From a virus: a stretch of DNA of 47,062 nt. Numbering within the stretch: position 1 is the stretch's first letter; each line of letters opens with the position of its first letter. The notes beneath the pieces were generated by a model. That model ran no database searches. It was not told where the DNA came from and worked only from the letters and a program-made list of their open reading frames with translations. A program made the translations under genes and the position numbers. Of the stretch, positions 44,799-47,062 are shown one piece after another. The DNA lies in IMG/VR virus record IMGVR_UViG_3300030012_003219, positions 1 to 47,062 of that record; one strand, written 5' to 3'.

Positions 44799-45254
44799 AT
44801 GATAAGTAAACATATAAGTTATAAAGAAGGTGTGTATAGCAACACTGCAACTAGAAGAGGTATAGACAATACACCTACAGATGATCAATTATACTTCATG
44901 GAAATAGTTGCTGAAGAAGTTTTTGAACCTTTGAGAGAATGGGTTGGTGGACCTATAAAAATAAATAGCTTTTACAGATGTCCAGAGCTTAATACAGCTA
45001 TAGGTGGATCTGCTACTTCACAGCATTGCAAAGGCCAAGCTATGGATATAGATGATACGTTTGGTAAAGCTACAAACGCTGAAATGTATAATTTTATAAA
45101 AGAAAATTTAGATTTTGATCAAATGATATGGGAGTTTGGAGATGATGATAACCCAGCATGGGTGCATGTTAGTTATGTGTCACCAGAAAAAAATAGAAAC
45201 AGATGCTTAAAAGCATATAAAGAAAATGGTAAAACTAAATATATGGTTATATAA
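44799..45254 (+). CDS. M15-type peptidase, endolysin
   Basis: This 151-residue protein has the zinc-binding plan of peptidase family M15 (D-Ala-D-Ala carboxypeptidase or L-Ala-D-Glu endopeptidase). INSFYRCPELNTAIGG comes first, then SATSQHCKGQAMDID, where H76 and D83 are ligands (HxxGxxxD). WVHVSYV follows, with H123 as the third ligand. All three zinc ligands are present, so it should be active. It cuts peptide cross-links of host peptidoglycan at lysis or on entry. There is no signal peptide, so release through a holin is expected; the holin-like genes at 1-195 and 45584-45808 are candidates. It ends the + strand operon together with the tiny ORF overlapping its stop. Confidence 0.85.
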   Translation: MISKHISYKEGVYSNTATRRGIDNTPTDDQLYFMEIVAEEVFEPLREWVGGPIKINSFYRCPELNTAIGGSATSQHCKGQAMDIDDTFGKATNAEMYNFIKENLDFDQMIWEFGDDDNPAWVHVSYVSPEKNRNRCLKAYKENGKTKYMVI

Positions 45255-45310
45255 TGAAATTTGAAATAATAATTACAGAAGAAGATATTATTACAGATCT
45301 TAACATATAA
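45254..45310 (+). CDS. Possible 18-residue ORF at the operon end
   Basis: A TAATG overlap with the lysin stop opens an 18-codon frame (MKFEIIITEEDIITDLNI) that stops 2 bases before the terminator stem. The overlap and placement are like the other coupled genes here, but it is too short to judge coding potential. It may be chance. Confidence 0.25.
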   Translation: MKFEIIITEEDIITDLNI

Positions 45311-45312
45311 AA

Positions 45313-45336
45313 AAAGGGAGCTAAAAAGCTCCCTTT
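45313..45336. terminator. Bidirectional intrinsic terminator between convergent operons
   Basis: A perfect 10-base-pair stem (45313-45322 aaagggagct with 45327-45336 agctcccttt) surrounds an AAAA loop. On the + strand it is followed by CTTAATTT; on the - strand the A-run at 45311-45315 gives a T-tract. It lies between the + strand lysin/ORF and the - strand histone-like gene, so it can end both transcripts. Confidence 0.9.
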
Positions 45337-45354
45337 CTTAATTTAAGAATATAA

Positions 45355-45549
45355 TTAGAACTTAGCGTTTTTTTGATCTTGAACTTCAACTCTAACTTCT
45401 TGAGCTAATGCTTTTACAGTCTGCATAGCTTTTCTAACTCGCGTTCCTGCAGAGTTATTCCCCTCAACAAATTTTGTAACATCACTTTGTGAATCATTAA
45501 TAATGTTTTGTAATTCATCGTATAAGGAATCTAATTTATTAAAACTCAT
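45355..45549 (-). CDS. Histone H1/Hc1-like DNA-binding protein of Bacteroidota type
   Basis: This 64-residue helical protein (FNKLDSLYDELQNIINDSQS, then VTKFVEGNNSAGTRVRKAMQ, then TVKALAQEVRVEVQDQKN) matches the core I know from Bacteroidota histone H1-like (Hc1 family) proteins. In these, 'kF..GNkaAGtRvRKamqelK.laqeiR.evq..Kn' is highly conserved. Those host proteins are about this size and bind DNA non-specifically. The basic Lys/Ala/Pro tail of chlamydial Hc1 is absent. A phage copy may compact phage DNA, displace host nucleoid proteins or tune transcription. It is the last gene of the - strand unit, and its leader is a run of AATTAAATTAAAT. Confidence 0.75.
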   Translation of the reverse strand: MSFNKLDSLYDELQNIINDSQSDVTKFVEGNNSAGTRVRKAMQTVKALAQEVRVEVQDQKNAKF

Positions 45550-45583
45550 ATTTAATTTAATTTAATTTGGTTATTATATTTGA

Positions 45584-45808
45584 TTACTCTTTAACAAAAA
45601 ATCCTGCTACTAATAATAATACAACTAAACCAGTGAAACCACCAGTTCCAAAGTTGTTTATTAGTGCTGTAAGATTAGCTATAATATCCATACCCCAAAC
45701 GTCTCCGCCTGTTAATACATACCATAGTATCGTTACTGGGATAATAGCCATCATAACTGACATTAATCCACCAAAAAATCCTGTTAAATAATTAGTTACT
45801 TTTTCCAT
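45584..45808 (-). CDS. Two-helix small membrane protein (holin-like)
   Basis: This 74-residue protein has a short charged start (MEKVTNYL) and two hydrophobic segments, about 9-32 (GFFGGLMSVMMAIIPVTILW) and about 54-70 (GTGGFTGLVVLLLVAGFF). A Gly/Asn-rich loop lies between them and the end is charged (VKE). The size and topology match class II holins, which would let the M15 peptidase reach the cell wall, but many small phage membrane proteins look alike. It lies on the opposite strand to the lysin, with the histone-like and barrel-like genes, so it may be expressed at another time. Confidence 0.55.
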   Translation of the reverse strand: MEKVTNYLTGFFGGLMSVMMAIIPVTILWYVLTGGDVWGMDIIANLTALINNFGTGGFTGLVVLLLVAGFFVKE

Positions 45809-45836
45809 TGTTTTTTACTTTTAAATTAATACTAGT

Positions 45837-46256
45837 TTAAAGTTTGTAAGATATTCCTAATCTAAACTCACCTTCTCTTTTACCTTCATCATTTTCTTTC
45901 ATAGGCATTACATAATAGGGATCAACGTATAATTTTTTCCATACGTTAAAAGAATACCCAACGCCTAATTCTAACTTGTCTTTCATTTCAGCTTCAGAAT
46001 CTTTTTTGTAATTATATATACAAGTAGCCCAAACGCCATTGTATACATCATAACGACCAAGTAATTCATAAGCATCTTCACCGTCCATAGTTGCAGCTAC
46101 CATTAACTTTTCGTTAACTACGTAGCCAACACCTATTTTATCAGTAACATTCCAGGTTGAATCAGTGCCTTCATTAAAAGTTGTTAATCCTACAAATTGC
46201 GCTGACGCGATCATTGTAGAAAAAGCAAACAACATTGTTAAAAATAATTTGTTCAT
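45837..46256 (-). CDS. Exported small outer-membrane beta-barrel-like protein
   Basis: This 139-residue protein has a clear signal peptide (NKLFLTMLFAFSTMIASAQ, cleavage after about residue 20). The mature part is a chain of amphipathic strands: WNVTDKIGVGYVVNEKLMVA, ELLGRYDVYNGVWATCIYNY, KLELGVGYSFNVWKKLYVDP and a final FRLGISYKL. This is the plan of an 8-strand outer-membrane barrel, though the last residue is Leu, not Phe. It would be inserted in the host outer membrane or remain periplasmic. Similar short proteins appear in marine phages, with no known role. It lies between the ribonucleotide reductase and the membrane/histone genes in the same direction. Confidence 0.65.
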   Translation of the reverse strand: MNKLFLTMLFAFSTMIASAQFVGLTTFNEGTDSTWNVTDKIGVGYVVNEKLMVAATMDGEDAYELLGRYDVYNGVWATCIYNYKKDSEAEMKDKLELGVGYSFNVWKKLYVDPYYVMPMKENDEGKREGEFRLGISYKL

Positions 46257-46270
46257 AATAATTGTTTTAG

Positions 46271-47062
46271 TTATAAGCCTGTTATTTCACAAGATCCACC
46301 AGCACAGGCTAATTCACCAGATAGATCAGTTTCGTCAGTAGTTTCTACAATATTAGATAAATTAATATAGTTTAAACTTTTGACTCTTTTGTTAAACTCT
46401 GCTTTTGTAATATCTTCAAACGGAGCTTGAGTATATGTACCACCATCATATGGTAATACTGATAAACCATTATAACACTCTCTGTTATCCCACATCCATT
46501 TACCAGCTTTATCCCAGTCTTCTGCTTTTAAACTAATTGTTGCGGACACATTGTGAGTGTTAGAGCCTTTTCTATGTCCAGGCTTTACCCATTCGGTAGC
46601 AACTTTTTTAACTCTTTTAAGTAAGTCAAAAGCAGATTCAGTTCTTAATATAGAACCTTTTGGTGCTGATTGTGGTATTTCAATAACAGCAGTATCATGT
46701 GGTCTAAAATATTCATCCTGTACTAAATCAGGATTATGTAATTTTAAATATTTATATATAGGTTCGTTTTTACCTACGCGTAGCCTACGTATATAATAAT
46801 CATTGTGCCAAGCGTGTATACCAGAAGAAGTACCAAGTACAAGAGATGTTGTTCCAGCAGGTTTAACGCATGTTGTTCTTGCTGCTTTGTTTATTCCTAT
46901 CAGCTTTGCTACTCTTGTGTTTTCTCTTTTTACTATACTTGCAGCGGCCGTCATATCCAGCTGGAGCACAGCGGCACTCCCGATCCCTGTCATTGACACA
47001 CCTATAAGCGCGTCTTTCTCTGTTGTTTCTTGCCATATTTCTCTTAGATAGTGGAATTCCGT
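46271..47062 (-). CDS. nrdJ: Class II (adenosylcobalamin-dependent) ribonucleotide reductase, C-terminal part
   Basis: The frame is open from the window edge (47062) to the stop at 46271, giving 263 residues of the C-terminal portion. An internal start at 46999 is only an in-frame GTG, and the upstream codons read EFHYLREIWQE, GVSMTGIGSA, the usual sequence of the catalytic barrel in monomeric class II enzymes. Next come ARTTCVKPAGTTSLVLG (phosphate-binding P-A-G-T-T-S loop), SSGIHAWHNDYYIRRLRVG, and the C-terminal Cys pair CAGGSC (46289-46306) that re-reduces the active site, as in Lactobacillus-type RTPR. The enzyme makes dNTPs for phage replication; needing B12 but not oxygen or iron suits marine hosts. 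It probably starts the - strand nucleotide-metabolism region. Confidence 0.85.
   Translation of the reverse strand, partial: TEFHYLREIWQETTEKDALIGVSMTGIGSAAVLQLDMTAAASIVKRENTRVAKLIGINKAARTTCVKPAGTTSLVLGTSSGIHAWHNDYYIRRLRVGKNEPIYKYLKLHNPDLVQDEYFRPHDTAVIEIPQSAPKGSILRTESAFDLLKRVKKVATEWVKPGHRKGSNTHNVSATISLKAEDWDKAGKWMWDNRECYNGLSVLPYDGGTYTQAPFEDITKAEFNKRVKSLNYINLSNIVETTDETDLSGELACAGGSCEITGL

Noticed and set aside
45254-45310. 18-residue ORF as a confident gene
   Set aside because: Kept only as a low-confidence feature because length gives no statistical support, despite the TAATG overlap.
46271-46999. Short ribonucleotide reductase starting at 46999
   Set aside because: The start is an internal GTG and the frame continues upstream to the window edge with typical enzyme sequence, so the gene is cut by the window rather than truncated.
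46557-47051. + strand open frames over the ribonucleotide reductase
   Set aside because: They oppose a strongly recognisable enzyme on the - strand and overlap each other in two frames.
1-47062. tRNA genes, integrase, attachment sites, insertion sequences or restriction/defence genes
   Set aside because: None seen on either strand by reading; non-coding gaps are under about 80 bases and hold only leaders and hairpins.

Overview
The window looks like one arm of a tailed, podovirus-type bacteriophage genome whose host is probably a marine member of the Bacteroidota (Flavobacteriia). It is AT-rich and almost entirely coding. Genes are tightly packed, with many TAATG or ATGA stop/start overlaps. 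Start codons follow A/T-only leaders rather than Shine-Dalgarno sequences, as is usual in Bacteroidota and their phages. Several predicted exported proteins carry Flavobacteria-style signal peptides, and one carries what looks like a C-terminal sorting signal for the type IX secretion system, which is found only in Bacteroidota. The long tube/nozzle-like protein, the run of very large internal-virion-type proteins and the absence of a tape measure or contractile sheath argue for a short-tailed virion. A relationship to crAss-like or other large marine podoviruses is possible but not demonstrated.

Layout. (1) 1-2457: end of a holin-like gene, two virion-surface candidates (one lectin-like jelly roll), two small unknowns, and a GroES-like protein that appears to hold two co-chaperonin domains. 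(2) 2402-13319: packaging and head module, with candidate small terminase, large terminase, portal, acidic scaffold-like protein, major capsid protein followed by a strong terminator, then head-tail connector candidates. (3) 13323-25362: a 3454-residue tail tube/nozzle protein and two beta-rich partners. (4) 25407-35709: a GNAT-like gene, then three internal-virion/ejection proteins. The last, 2305 residues, combines a membrane-active glycine-zipper segment, an HExxH zinc-peptidase motif and a HAD phosphatase domain. (5) 35747-39091: small genes for a lipoprotein with barrel-like C terminus, a membrane/coiled-coil protein, an exported thioredoxin fold without catalytic cysteines, a PAP2 phosphatase and several very basic proteins. 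(6) 39093-41846: an exported MAM-domain protein with 15 cysteine repeats and a T9SS-like tail. (7) 41849-45310: three tandem paralogous surface proteins, a fourth small one, a fibre-like protein, an M15 peptidase lysin and a tiny ORF. (8) A bidirectional terminator at 45313-45336 separates this + strand late operon from a - strand unit: class II ribonucleotide reductase (cut by the window edge), an exported barrel-like protein, a two-helix membrane protein and a Bacteroidota-type histone H1/Hc1-like protein.

Taken together, the + strand is a late virion-morphogenesis and lysis operon, and the - strand end begins a metabolic/host-takeover region. The most unusual theme is the number of products predicted to act in the host envelope or on its surface: a lipoprotein, a thioredoxin-like protein, a MAM/T9SS protein and a small outer-membrane-barrel candidate. 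The chaperonin-like and histone-like host mimics add to this. All functional calls come from reading the sequence by eye, with no database search.
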